NCBI GenBank assembly: GCA_037951165.1
Contig: JBBDHG010000009.1
Span: 6,227,001-6,291,000, forward strand
DNA from: Lophius americanus
Taxonomy: Eukaryota > Chordata > Actinopteri > Lophiiformes > Lophiidae
Reading direction: 5' to 3'
DNA length: 64,000 nt
The first letter of the stretch is position 1. Each line of letters opens with the position of its first letter. Positions 1-10,830 of this stretch are shown one piece after another. Under the pieces are notes generated by a model. That model ran no database searches, was not told the origin of the DNA, and worked only from the letters and a program-made list of their open reading frames with translations. Both the position numbers and the translations under genes were made by a program.

Positions 1-2
1 TT

Positions 3-155
3 GACATTGTGCCGTTAAAAAAAAGTACCCGGGGCATCGACCTGAAAGAGACACTCATGGCTTTTGTTGAAAAAGCAAATTTGCAGTTATCAAAATTGAA
101 CGCAATAGCTACAGATGGTGCACCAGTTATGTTGGGATCTGCAAATGGGATGCAC
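3..155 (+). pseudogene. hAT-type transposase fragment (ZBED/SCAND3-like)
   Basis: An open 51-codon stretch, cut by the left edge of the window. It reads through the block TDGAPVMLG at about residues 37-45, which is the hallmark segment around a catalytic aspartate in hAT transposases and in their domesticated ZBED/SCAND3-like relatives. The preceding residues (RGIDLKETLMAF) also fit that family. Similarity stops abruptly after an NGM triplet, and the next bases are unrelated, so this is a truncated stub and not a working gene. The rest of the element would lie to the left of the window. Family membership is recognised from memory of the motif; no alignment was run. Confidence 0.7.
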
Positions 156-780
156 CTACCCCCTCTGTCCAGAATGTAAACTACCGCCTCTGGGAGACGG
201 GGTTGAAGGCTGCAGCAGATGTCCCAGGCACTGAGGGGGTCTGACTGGGACACACACTTATCTCTAATCTGGTGTGTGGGGGAATGAGTTGAATTGAATC
301 TGTCAAAATATAGATTAACTTAGTTTGCCCTCTCCCGGTCAGCAGATGCTGACATCTCCTGCTACCTTGCTGTGTCTCAAGATTGCTTTCAGCCCTCTCT
401 AGAACCCTCTTGCATTGTTCTGCTACAGCCACTCCTTTACCCTCCTCTTGTAGTTTTCCTTACCCTCCGTGGTCTTCATTTGGATGTTTTTTCGTATCTA
501 CATCACTTTGTAACAAGATTTAAATGCCTCCTTCTCATTCAGCACTGCCTTATTCTCCTGCACAACCACGGTTTATTGTTGGAAAAATATATTACTGTCC
601 TGGTAGGTAGAGTGTTTTCCACACAAAAGATTATGTAGTCAGTGATGCAGTGTGATGCAGTGTGTCAGACCACCAATGCCCTCCCACTGTGGTGCACAAA
701 GCTCATCTCAGTCCTTGAACTGAGATGTAGACAGAAAGAGCATTTAACTACCAACCCTCAAATCACTGCACATACCTTGC
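156..780. other. Unassigned stretch between hAT stub and TG array
   Basis: No gene recognised. Short open frames on both strands have no recognisable motif. The pyrimidine-rich part at about 380-560 looks like eroded repeat sequence but I cannot place it. Confidence 0.4.
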
Positions 781-791
781 TGTGTGTGTGT

Positions 792-871
<80 letters not shown>

Positions 872-888
872 GTGTGTGTGTGTGTGTG
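781..888. repeat. (TG)n / (CA)n microsatellite
   Basis: About 108 bp of almost pure TG dinucleotides with one TATG and one TGCG interruption, ending in a G run. It creates false open frames of alternating Cys-Val or Thr-His on the two strands. It is a likely polymorphic marker and can form Z-DNA in principle. Confidence 0.97.
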
Positions 889-1055
889 GGGGGGTAATGA
901 TACTCACTAGACTTAGATCGAACATCATAATAAACCAATACATTTTCAGTTTGTATTCAGTTTGTATTGTATTAAAAGATACATTTCCATGGCTCTGTTT
1001 TCTTTTAGTAATTTCTTTGATTATCGTATCCCTGAAAATTAAGAGATATTATGGA

Positions 1056-1417
1056 ATCAAAACATTGCAGCGTCTGCTGCCGCAGATCCTTTGTGTTAAC
1101 GTTGTTGTGACTGCAAAAAAGATTTCATGGATCATTTCAAATTTTAGAACAAAATAGACAATTGTGTGAGAATGAACTGGAGGGATTTTTGAAAAAGGTC
1201 AGTTTGATATTTCCGACACTAGGGGGAACTTTATCTCAAAATGTTTTCGGCCATAATATCTCAGCTATTGATCCAATTGGGTGCAGATTTAGTGCATATG
1301 GATTGACTCGATAAGAGCTACGTTGTATACACTATGTTTTACTTGAATAATTCATATTTTATTCACTAGGGGGAACTTTCTAAAAACAAAAACAGTTTTT
1401 AGGACATAACCATTGGT
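1056..1417 (+). repeat. Family A dispersed repeat, copy 1 left part
   Basis: Part of a recurring non-coding sequence found at least seven times in the window. It contains two copies of the phrase CACTAGGGGGAACTTT, at 1217 and 1364, so the element is internally repetitive with a unit near 147 bp. The copy is interrupted at 1418 by the piggyBac insertion and resumes at 3970 in the middle of the same unit. It starts near a CTGCTGCCGCAGATC phrase that is also present in the 60.95-kb copy. No coding potential is recognised and the class is unknown. Confidence 0.75.
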
Positions 1418-1421
1418 TTAA

Positions 1422-1436
1422 CCCTGTAATGCCAGA
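1422..1436 (+). repeat. piggyBac terminal inverted repeat (low-coordinate end)
   Basis: CCCTGTAATGCCAGA directly after TTAA. It mirrors the other end of the element with two mismatches. Confidence 0.9.
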
Positions 1437-1604
1437 CCCCAGAAATAATGGACAGAAAATTCTGATTTCTTGAATTTGGAACCTTTATTTGGCCCTTTCA
1501 CAAAATTTGAAAAGAAAATTACAAAAAATAATTTGCATATAGGTTTTTCCATTTGTATCATAAATGGCACATTGGGCATTACATGCAGTTCTGGCGATAC
1601 AGCA

Positions 1605-1990
1605 AAAACATCAGCCTCTTTAGGCCTCTTTCTTCTTTTCTCTTTTATTATGAACTGTGGGAAGCATGAAAACAGCAGTTAAGGCTGTAAAGAACATTGG
1701 CCTCTTATTTTTTCAAACTGCTACCTCTTCCAGTAACTTTTTCTTGTATTATGAACAGTAGTAGGCATGAAAACCGCAGTTCAGGCTATACAACAAGAAC
1801 ATCGGCCTCTTATTTTTTTCAAACTGCTACCTTTTCCTCTAACTTTCTTGTATTGTGACAAGTGGTAATCGTGAAAACAGCAGTTGATGATAACAAGAAC
1901 ATCAGCCTCTTCATTTTTTTTTAATTGTGACTGTTTTCGGTGACTTTCTTTTAGTATGCCATGTGGTAATCATGGAAACAATTCCTGTCC
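1605..1990. repeat. Four-copy degenerate tandem repeat in the piggyBac 3' region
   Basis: Units begin with AACATC(A/G)GCCTCTT-like phrases at about 1607, 1693, 1798 and 1898, a spacing of 86-105 bp. Each unit carries a block that resembles the last codons and stop region of the transposase (rc of 1951-1990). The repeat therefore seems to have arisen by tandem copying of the gene's own 3' end, after which the outer copies decayed. Confidence 0.75.
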
Positions 1991-3364
1991 TTGTTCAGGC
2001 AGAGATGGACGTTGCATTTTCCACAGTGCACATGGGAAAAGTGTCCTGTGCAGTGCTTGCACCTTTGTCGCTTTTCCCAGGATGGGAAGTGGTTGACCAT
2101 ATCCCTCCTCACATCCGGAGTCACACTGGTCGAGCGCCACCTCCTCTGTGGTGGTGGTGTTGGTGATTGAGGTGGAGGGGATGCTGGTGAAGAAGAGAGT
2201 GGTCTGCCAACCCTGACTTTTGCTTTTCCTGTGCTTACCAAGGAAAAGCCAACTGATGCCTGAAATCTTCTCAGGGGCATGGTGTTTTTCTCTAGGTGCA
2301 GTGCCTTCAGGTCTCTTCGGTACAGGGTCCAAGCATTGATGAGTGCCACTGTGACACTATGCCACCAGATATACAAGTACCATCTTCTGGTTTTGAAGCT
2401 GTATTTGTACAGGGCAGACAGCATATCCAAAAGATCCACACCCCCCATGAATCTGTTATAGATTTCCACGATGGATGGTCTGGGAACCATGACATATTTT
2501 TTGGTCTTCCGATCCCAGCGTTTCACATGGTCTTGGGGAGTGATGCCAACAAAAGAGGAAACGGTTGACGGGTTTGTTGTCACACCACCTTACAATTATC
2601 ACATTGTTTTGGTTGACTCTGTAATCCATGGACCCTCTTCCACGTTTCCTCAGGTCTTTTTCATCCGTCATGCTGCAGTTGGGTACCCTGTTCATCCTGA
2701 TGGTGCCAATGTAGTATATCCCTCTCTGCCGCAGGTGTTCTAACAGTGGGATTGATGTAAAATAGTCGTCTGCGAATACTTTGTGGTTCTTCCCTGCAGG
2801 AAGGGTTGATGGCAATTTGAGAACAACATCTCCACTCACACCAACCTCAGACCTTTCCTTGTCTGGATCTGTTGCCCCTTGACAAATATCAAAGTCATAC
2901 AGGAAACCACTCTGTCCTGCATGTCCCCACATTTTGAATCCCCATTTGTGGGGTTTTGATGGTATGTAGACTTCGAGATAAGATTTTCCCTTAAATGGAA
3001 TCATTATCTCATCAACTGCATGATGTTCTTAAGGAAGAATACGAAGGCATTGTTCTCGTAGCTTTTCGAGCCTTGGCTTCAGTTTCCACAATTTATCCTT
3101 CTTTGCATCTTCAGACACACTGAGGTTGTCTTGAAAGTGCAGCAGCGTCAGCAATTTCTCAAATCGATCACGTGACATCACATCGGCAACTTTGGGGTAC
3201 TTTGTTTCCATTTCCCAATAGGCCCTTACATTGGGCATCTGAACCAAACCCATGAACATGTACATGCCAAGAACCTGTTCAATTTCTTTGACATTTCTGT
3301 TGACTGATTTCCCTTTCTTCTGCACCCTGAAAAGGTTTGTTTGATCTGCAACTAGCTGTATCAT
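1951..3364 (-). pseudogene. piggyBac transposase, PGBD2/PGBD3-like, broken
   Basis: The DDE_Tnp_1_7 transposase can be followed through three blocks. The N-terminal block (3364-3032) has the family phrases NVKEIEQ and ADVMSRDRFEKLL. The middle block holds the first catalytic aspartate (AVDEIMIPFKG, codon 3011-3013) and the second (ADDYFTSIPL). The last block has the third (FMGGVDLLDML). A cysteine/histidine-rich C-terminus (CKHC...CGKC...LCLNKDRNCF) is the usual piggyBac cross-brace zinc domain. Two lesions inactivate it: an in-frame TAA at 3029-3031 just before the first catalytic block, and a one-base shift near 2560-2570 between the DNKPV and VSSFVGIT segments. The N-terminal domain upstream of 3364 is not found; a splice-like segment at 3741-3830 was considered and not accepted. 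All three catalytic positions survive, so decay is moderate. Confidence 0.95.
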
Positions 3365-3950
3365 GTACCGTTAAGGCATCTAAAGTAAGAAATATAGGTT
3401 TATCAATTTTCGAGTGCAATTATTTGTTGTAAATATAACATTTCAATCTGTAATTTGTGTAATTGATTGATAAAAACATTTTTATGATACACAATCATCA
3501 ATATAATGCATTTTGCACCAAAAAAATAAAGATAATGACAATTGAGGGATTTACTACTAAATTCCACTTTTTACCCGTAGTATCAAATTTGAACACAAAT
3601 TTTATACATAATTTTACTACATACTAAAATGCAAATAATTATGTAATTATAACTTGCTTCAAAAGATTAAGTGTTCATGTTAGTATATTACTAAAAATTT
3701 CAAAGAAAATGTCGCTGGAAAATAGTAAAAAATCGCAATTTTCTTTACCTTGATCCAGTGATTTGGGAACTATCTGAAAGTGACCATCTTGGATTGTCAC
3801 CTGTACTGTGTTTGAATTGTTGTAGTGATCAAGGTATCCAATAGGGGGTGCAAGACAAGTATCAGATTGGATACAAGAGGGTTTTGAGTGAAGTTTTTAC
3901 CATAAGGTGATGCAATAGGTCTCAGAAATGCTTGTATCAAATTTGATGCA

Positions 3951-3969
3951 TTTGGCATTATAGGGTTAA
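3951..3969 (-). repeat. piggyBac terminal inverted repeat and TTAA (high-coordinate end)
   Basis: TTTGGCATTATAGGG followed by TTAA. It is the reverse complement partner of the repeat at 1422. Confidence 0.9.
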
Positions 3970-4412
3970 TTTAGGTCAAATTAGATGTATGCTAATCAGC
4001 ATGGCTATAAACCTCGAAAACAATGTCATGGATGATTTTAAAACTTAATCCCCCTATAGACTATACCCCCAGGAAGAAGTGGATTGATTTTTGAAAAGGT
4101 TGGTTGTATGTTTGTGACTTTCGGGCTTTCGGCTATAATTTCCTCATTGTTGATCCGATTTAGTCCAAAATCTGGTGCATTTGAATCGACTCGAGGAGAT
4201 CTATTTTGTTAATATCATATTTCACTCATATTTGAATCTAATAGTTTATATTTTACTCACTTTGGGAAGCTTTTTTCTTTTTTTACTAAAAATATTGTGG
4301 ACATAATTTCACTCTTAAAATGAGTCGTTCAATCAGTGGGATTACTGGTGCAATGAAGGGGCCTGGGAACTTTTGGGGCATATACCCATGCTGGTGGGGA
4401 CAACAGTGTATA
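3970..4412 (+). repeat. Family A dispersed repeat, copy 1 right part
   Basis: Continuation of the family A copy interrupted by piggyBac. It contains the family landmarks in order: a GGTTGGTTGTAT block, GGCTATAATTTCCTCA, TTGATCCGATTTAGTCC, ACTCGAGGAGATCTA, TATTTTACTCAC, and a terminal block of the type GGGATT...GGGACTTTTCGGGCATATACCC. The same order is seen at 61.2-61.5 kb. Confidence 0.75.
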
Positions 4413-4860
4413 TCAGGTTTTGTATTTGTTCTTTGTGTTTAACTGTTTCCTGTCATATTTTAAAAAATCCTTGTGTTGTTTCTTTTCCTTTACACTTCCT
4501 GTTCCGGTTATTTCTGGTTATTTATTGCCCTTAAATTTAAATGTGTATAGTGTTGGTGTTTCATTTATTTATTCCTCCTGTCTCAGTGCAGTCTTTACTT
4601 GTTTGTGCTTGTTCTCCTTACACGGTCTCTTTTTCTGTCTCTCTTGTCTTGCTTCTATTATACCCTCTCTGATTGTCCATCATGTTCACCTGTGTTCTCC
4701 CTCAAGCTGTCCTTGTCTCAATACACCAGTGTATTTAGTCTGTGCTTCCCTTGCCTCATGTGCCAGTTCTTGATGTTTGATGTGGATAAAACCAGCCCAG
4801 CCACCTTCCAAGTGTTTCTGCTGTGTAAGATTTCCAAGTGAATCTATGTAGTTTATTCAA
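4413..4860 (+). repeat. LTR-like pyrimidine-rich repeat
   Basis: The sequence is rich in TTTGTTT, CCTGT and CTCCC runs and includes ACACCAGTGTATTTAGTCTG, then TTGCCTCATGTGCCAGTTC. I recognise this phrasing from abundant teleost LTR-type repeats. A related minus-strand piece lies at 41.2-41.5 kb. Boundaries are approximate and no internal gag-pol sequence is attached. Confidence 0.5.
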
Positions 4861-7800
4861 CAATTAATTCACTGAGCTGCACCTCCTCTGCCTCTGAGTT
4901 TTTCTCTGCACATGGGTTAACAACCTGTTGATGCTATAAATTATTATGTAAATACCTACACAATCACAACCTTTTTTCAGTTTTAGCTTAATACAATTAG
5001 TAGGCTAATATACTGTAAACATTACAACCTAATATTGTATTCATCATACCCATTGGACTATGGGCAATGCCAGATTAAATATTTGTTATAACTGGGGAAA
5101 TGAAATAGGACCAAAAGTACAACATAAAAAAGTCTGTGGTGTGTATGAAACAAAAATAGATCTTCACTAAATATCACTCTAAAAAATCCAAAATAACACA
5201 TCCAAATCCACAATATCATACGGCTAAGGCTATGTTCGACCTTCAAATCTTAATGCTCAATTCCAATTTTTTTTTCTAAAATTGGATTATTTTGTTTAAC
5301 TGTTCCCAATTCTCTACTGATGGAATCTGATATTAACAGTTCACAGCCCTGGACTGACCTGAATGTGCAAAAGAGCAATAACAAAGACACAGCACACTGT
5401 CAATTTGGAAGCAAGATGAAATCCACTTAAGTAAGTCTGATCGCTTTTGTCGTGAGCAAAAGTGTTGGTAGTGATGTTAATATTGTTTATAATGATGTTT
5501 TTGTTTGTAAGACTCTCTCTACGGTGCAGCGTTGCGATCTCACTGGAATTCAATAGCTCTTTGATGTTGTCTTCCTTCGACATTACAACCGAAAATGACG
5601 TCAATGACCAATGAGTTCCGTTCTGGCGGTTCTGATTGAAGTCGCATTTCAAGTAATCCTAACTGTGTCAGATTTTGGAACACATATAGCAGTGGCCGAA
5701 ATTGGAACTGGCAAAGATCAGCTCCATGTGGCTTGTGTTGTTCACAATGCCATGAAACAGTCACATATGAGCAAAAAAATCGTACCTGGGTCAGATTCTG
5801 CCTGCAGCGTGAACATAGCCTGGGACAGAGGGGGTCAATTAATTAATAGCTCAAAGGAAAGTATACAAGGATCACAAGAAAAACGCTGATAGAGATGACT
5901 CAAGAGAACACCATAAGTTGGGACATCACGGTAGGTGAGGGTAAACAAAATACATTAGGTGGTGTGGTTGACAGGATATAGCGGAAAACTTTCAGCACAA
6001 TCACACAGAAGCAGCACATAGTCTACAGTGACAGGAAGAATCAAAAAACTCTCAAAAACCTTAACTGACGAAAACCTTAACTGACACCTTGGGAAGCCTG
6101 TCATGTTGATGGGCTAGCCTTGGATGTTGACTGTGACTATTAACTAAGGGATAAATGAAGGTCATTAATATTTTGAGATTCTGAAATAAGCACACAGAAA
6201 AATTTTAGGAAACTGCAGACAGGGGCAGTAGGGTTTACTGGGCAGGTTTGCTCATAATCTACTGTATTTCTGTAGTCACTTTTGGTTTTGTTTTTTCCAA
6301 ACCAAAGTTAATCCAGTTTCAAAGCATGACCTTATAAAGTAAGAGCTAGCTCAAAGTCACTAATAATTAACATTTTTCGTTTTAGATGTTTTTTCTTTTT
6401 TATTGAACTTTTAGAGCAGCCAGCATGTACAACATAATTAAACTAAAAAAAATGATCTGGCAACAATAAAAATATATATTCATAAAGAAATATCAGCAAT
6501 ACAGCATGTTAAACAAATATACTAGTATCAAAAATGATATATACATGTCTGTGTAAATACGATATAAAACAAAGCAGCACATACAAAAAAAAACCGCGAA
6601 ATCAATCAAACAACCAAAACAAAAACAAAAACGAACCAACGATAATAATGATATTATAAGGCTATGAATTGAGCTCAACTTCATTGAAGGGTAGTGACCT
6701 TGACCATGATGCAACCATTTCAAATGCCCATTACACTGGTATTTCAAGAAAATTAAAGCATTTGTAAAGGGAAAAGAAAAAGGTCCATATCAAAAATAAT
6801 TTATTTGTGGAGTCTTTAATGTGGGCCTGATTTTTTCTTTTTCTACAGAGTATAAGAAGGGGGTATAGATATAGAGAGAAGATTTCCAGCGAACCACAAT
6901 TAAATGCCTTGCCAACAAAGTTGAATAAGCCATGTTGAATGTAGCGTTAAGTTGCTCAAAAGTAGCAAATTTATGAATGATATATACAGATCCCTGAACA
7001 TTCTAAAGCCAGGATCATGCCATGATAAAAAGGCATTTCTGACCATGGACGGGGGGAAAGCAGGGTTTGAGGTTATCAGAGATGAAAAAGATTTCTGAGA
7101 GATTTCTGAAATGAAAAAAATATACCATTACACACTCACCTATATAAAGTGGAGAACAGAAATCAATGTTCAAAAATGTATGTAAATGGCAAGTTAGCTT
7201 CTCCAAAGCTAGTCCCACATGTAGCCAACTAGCCCACCTGACAGCAGCATCAGCTAACCGACCATTTGATTAAGGTAATGCGTTACAACAGCCGGCTTGA
7301 TATTCTTTTTAATAAAATCAGCTGCCCTGACTGGGTCTCGAATCTTTGCGTGGAGCCATCCGGTAAAGTCAGTCTTAGAATTGCAGGGTAAATTCAGCCA
7401 TACTTCACACCTGAACAGGCTCATAGCTGGCGCTTCACGAGACCGCTTCTTAGCGACGGCCATGGTATAGCTGTAAATGTCAAGATTCTCCTGCCCTTGT
7501 AAATGAGAGGTGCTTCTTTGCCACATATCTTCAAAATATCATTGCAGAGGGTACAATGATCATGGTCTAGCAGCAGCTTCTCATTTTACCCCAGCAGCTC
7601 CTGAAGCAACTGACCCACAAACTTCATTGGTCGTGGGCCCTCAAACCCCTCCACCACCCCAGAAGGCTAATGTTTTTTCCCCGCATTCTGCTTCCCAGAT
7701 CCTCGCATTTGCTGTCGGGGTATGCCACCCTGCTCATCAATGGACGTGTGACAATGTTCACTCAGATGAAAGATTTAAGTCTGCAAAGGAAGAGTCTATC

Positions 7801-7995
7801 ATACCACTCTAGTTACGTAAACTGCATTTCATTTATTATTATTATGTGTTATCTTTTGATGAGGAGACTGAACAGTAATGGGTTTGGGGGTTTTGGAGAA
7901 AGAAAGTTGAAAGTAAAGGAGAGATACAAAGGAGGTCAGGCAAACAAGTTATTCCTGCCCACCAGTACACTGCCCCCATGACAGAGCCCACCTAA
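4861..7995. other. Unassigned 3.1 kb
   Basis: No gene, RNA or transposon is recognised. Short open frames at 5341-5889, 6493-6747 and 7254-7812 lack motifs, codon consistency or neighbouring support. The 5520-5720 part is somewhat richer in CpG than its surroundings, but no start site or exon structure can be argued. Confidence 0.4.
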
Positions 7996-8330
7996 TATCC
8001 TGCCCCAAAAGGCAAGGCCAGAGCCCCCACAGGCAAAAGAGGGAGCACCCAACACCAGGGCCGAACCTGCAGGGGGACAGGAGGCAGGCCCCAGGCCTGG
8101 TCCAAGGTCAGCTGCCCCCAAGTACAAATAGGGCCCACATCCCCTCACCGGAGACATCCCGGGGAAGGACGGGGAAGGTGAGACACAACAAGACAGGGAG
8201 GGGGCAAAGGCCTCAAAGAGTGAGGCAGAAGCTGCCCAGTTCTTGGATGCCAGCATCCCGACTGGCACTCCAACTCAACCCTGCCACCAACTCCTCCAGT
8301 GAGTGAGCCCAACTGAATCGGAAGGCATCA
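7996..8330. other. GC-rich, CCAGG/GGGCC-rich block
   Basis: A sharp compositional island in AT-rich surroundings, dominated by CCCAGGCC, GGGGAAGG and similar runs with few CpG. It produces a proline/glycine-rich false frame on the minus strand (7936-8268). It may be part of an old LINE leader or a processed insert, but I see no diagnostic motif. Confidence 0.4.
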
Positions 8331-8865
8331 CCCTAGGATAAGCAGTCACAATAATGAATGAATAGATTATCTGGATTCTGAAGCAAAATGGTTTAATGGC
8401 ATCAACCGATCAATAGAAAAATACACTCTAATGTAGAGTTTAATCATAGATGAGAAAACACATTTACTTTATAAGGAAGTGTGAAAAATACCCAACTTTA
8501 CATGTGATAATGTCATAATTTTTTTGTAGATGATTTAGGAGAGACTGTTCACTGAAGAGACTCTGCACGTTTGCTCTGGATGTAAGATGCCATTATAGAG
8601 TTGTGACATGGAAGAATTGTAGCTAGGCAGTCAAAGGTTAGTAAACGGATAAAGGCATAACACATCCGCAAAAAAACGTAGTGCAGCAATGTACCGCTGA
8701 AAAAGTGACTCGTAAACACGGGTGTGTTTCTGCATTGAGGTCGGGGTTGAGACAGGAAGAATGTGAAAAGCATCAATTTAGGAGAGCAGAATCCAAGGGC
8801 ATGGGGTTGCAAAGGTTAAACAGGGCAAAGGCAGGTTTAAAACATGCAGAGACTAAAGCCAACAG
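8331..8865. other. Unassigned 0.5 kb
   Basis: AT-rich sequence with no recognisable feature. Confidence 0.4.
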
Positions 8866-8867
8866 TA

Positions 8868-9511
8868 GGTGAGTTTACATGGGACACTTTTCTCCTTTCG
8901 GAATGAAACCTTTCCGAATTGCAATGTCGGTCGCCTGTTTACATGACTTTTGATCTTTTCCAACACAATGTTAACATGCAATGACTCACACTTATCGGAA
9001 ACGCTTTCACACATGCTCAGTGATCCACATTCCCGTTCATAAGGTGGCGATAATGCTTCTGTGAGCTCGGTGCGACTGGCAACAAGCGCCCAGGAGAATA
9101 ATATGACAAAGAGGACGTGCGCAGAAGTGACTTTTCGCCCATCTAACCGTCCAAATATGTTAAAGTCTTTCAAAGTTGCAATGAATAAATCACTCTCCGA
9201 TGCAGACCGGTACTGTTTTGAAGTCGTCGTATTTAATATGCTTTGCGGCGCTGAAAGAAACTTCCCATCACGACGCTGAGCATGCGCAGATACAATTCAA
9301 ACAGAAAGCTTTCCGATACAGCGTTTACATGCAGCGACTGGCCATCGCAAAGGCTTTCCGAGAGGATTTTGACTACCTCCTTGCAAAGGAATTAAATCTA
9401 ATTTGGAAAGGTTCTTTCCACTCGGAAAGGGGTGTTTACATGCAGCATTTTCCTTCCGATTAGACGTCAACTCCGAATCTAATCGGATTTAGGCTGTCCA
9501 TGTAACCCACC
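8868..9511. mobile_element. Non-autonomous TIR transposon (MITE-like, 644 bp)
   Basis: The ends are inverted repeats: GGTGAGTTTACATGGGACA at the left, and GGTGGGTTACATGGACAGC when the right end is read on the minus strand. Both are flanked by TA (8866-8867 and 9512-9513), suggesting a TA target duplication. Internally, TTTACATG recurs at 8938, 9325 and 9437, and AATCGGA/TCCGATT phrases recur near both ends, giving a foldback-like design. There is no transposase. TA duplication would suggest Tc1/mariner-type mobilisation, while the GTTTACATG ends also recall PIF/Harbinger MITEs of fish; I cannot decide between them. Confidence 0.75.
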
Positions 9512-9513
9512 TA

Positions 9514-10522
9514 ATGAGTCACTGAAGCAGATTCTTTATCAGCCCAAATATTTCATTTCAGGTGGATGCTGAGGATAGTATGTGGCAGTTTAGAGTATTA
9601 GCACAATCTTTAGAAGTTGAGGGAAGTTATTTCAAAATGGAGGCGGGCAATCAGGCTATATGCAATCTTGGCAGTCTTGGTGCACCTATGCATTCTCATA
9701 CTCTGATTTCACTTCACAAATTCATTGTGCAATCAATTGAGGAACTTTTGACTGATCTGATTTAAGGAGTACAACTGTATGATTAACACAAGAAGACTTG
9801 GGGTTGACAGGAGGCCAAGAGGCTAAGGGAGTCAAGAGAGGCTCAGTGAGGACAATGCGGAAGACCTGTGCCCAGTAAAGCTTTCCTTAAAAAACATCTG
9901 TAGGTGGAAGGGAATAGCAGCAAGGAGATGAACCAAGGAACTGACAGTGTGACTGCACTTCACCTCACCATGGAGACAAACATGGGTCTTACGTGAGAGG
10001 AAGCTTAACTCTACAAAGACTATTCCTGAAATAGAAATGCACTGGTACAGTTGGTATATAATCTCAAGTAAGCATTAAGTGCAATACAGTTTGGTGATTG
10101 TTTGCTAAATGCAAATTAGCATTAGTAGAATTATAGATTCAACTAGACCAAGTACAAAACTTACTGTGAGACAAAAAAGGCAATACAGAGGATTTATGGA
10201 AGTATTTAAGTATTGCTTTAAGTACAGTAAAACTGTATATTAGATAGTTCAATAAGCAGTCATTGGAAGTACACAAACCAATGTACTCTTGCTTCTGGTC
10301 CCAACGGGGCAAATCCACTGTGGCATTACCTAATCGATAGTAGCAAACAGAAGAAAGATAATGAGAAGTTGAATGGATAAAAATTGGCTGCTGATATTTC
10401 CTTTCAAAACAGTAACGGCACTGGAAATAACTATATTAATCACACAAGCTCAATTGTTAAGCATCATCAGTGGAGGCAGAAAGAGATCTTCTAGCAGTCA
10501 ATTTAGTGTAATTGCATCACAA
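9514..10522. other. Unassigned 1.0 kb
   Basis: AT-rich, with no recognisable gene or repeat. The open frame at 9562-9765 has no family features. Confidence 0.4.
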
Positions 10523-10566
10523 ATTATTTGTGACATCTGTGAATAACAACAGATGTCACAAATAAT
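10523..10566. repeat. Perfect 18-bp inverted repeat with 8-nt loop
   Basis: The arms at 10523-10540 and 10549-10566 are exact reverse complements (core TTGTGACATCTGT), separated by GAATAACA. Confidence 0.95.
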
Positions 10567-10763
10567 AATAGTTAATAATAAATGAACTGACAACACCACA
10601 AAATACACCCCTCACAGTTCAATTCGATCAGAACCTGAGACTGCAACCTTTAGATGGCTTGACAACTGTTTAAAACATATTGTTTCATAGAATCATGTCT
10701 CTATAGTAGTACTTTTATTGATGTTTACAATGATGCTTTCCTTAGCGTGGAACTATATTTGTG

Positions 10764-10830
10764 TCTTCATGATTACCTCCGCCAACGAGGTTATGTTTTT
10801 CACTCCGGTGCTTTTGTTTGTTTTTAGCTA
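10764..10830 (+). repeat. Dispersed repeat end, ACCTCCGCCAACGAGGTT type
   Basis: The phrase ACCTCCGCCAACGAGGTTA, then TTTGTTTGTTTTTAGC, is a common end of an interspersed repeat in fish and many invertebrates. The opposite-strand copy is at 31140-31297. The parent element is unknown to me. Confidence 0.65.

Larger units (their letters stand above)
1418..3969 (-). mobile_element. Complete but dead piggyBac element with TTAA duplication
   Basis: The element body is 1422-3965 (2,544 bp). It is bounded by TTAA at 1418-1421 and 3966-3969, the invariant target duplication of piggyBac. The ends are inverted repeats: CCCTGTAATGCCAGA at 1422-1436 faces CCCTATAATGCCAAA, read on the minus strand from 3965, with 13 of 15 positions matching. 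It carries a broken transposase on the minus strand. The region 3365-3950 is the 5' leader side and 1422-1950 the 3' side. The host sequence on both sides is family A, and the repeat unit reads across the insertion point, which shows that this is a genuine insertion. Confidence 0.95.

Noticed and set aside
642..1157. 171-codon open frame (+)
   Set aside because: Its core is the TG microsatellite read as Cys-Val repeats; no family features in the remainder.
3741..3830. Possible upstream piggyBac exon on the minus strand ending in a GTAAAG donor
   Set aside because: The frame is open for about 29 codons, but it matches no N-terminal piggyBac segment I know, and a splice to the acceptor-like site near 3380 would not join the transposase in frame.
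7936..8268. 110-codon proline/glycine-rich frame (-)
   Set aside because: Explained by the GC-rich block; no start context, motif or neighbour supports it.
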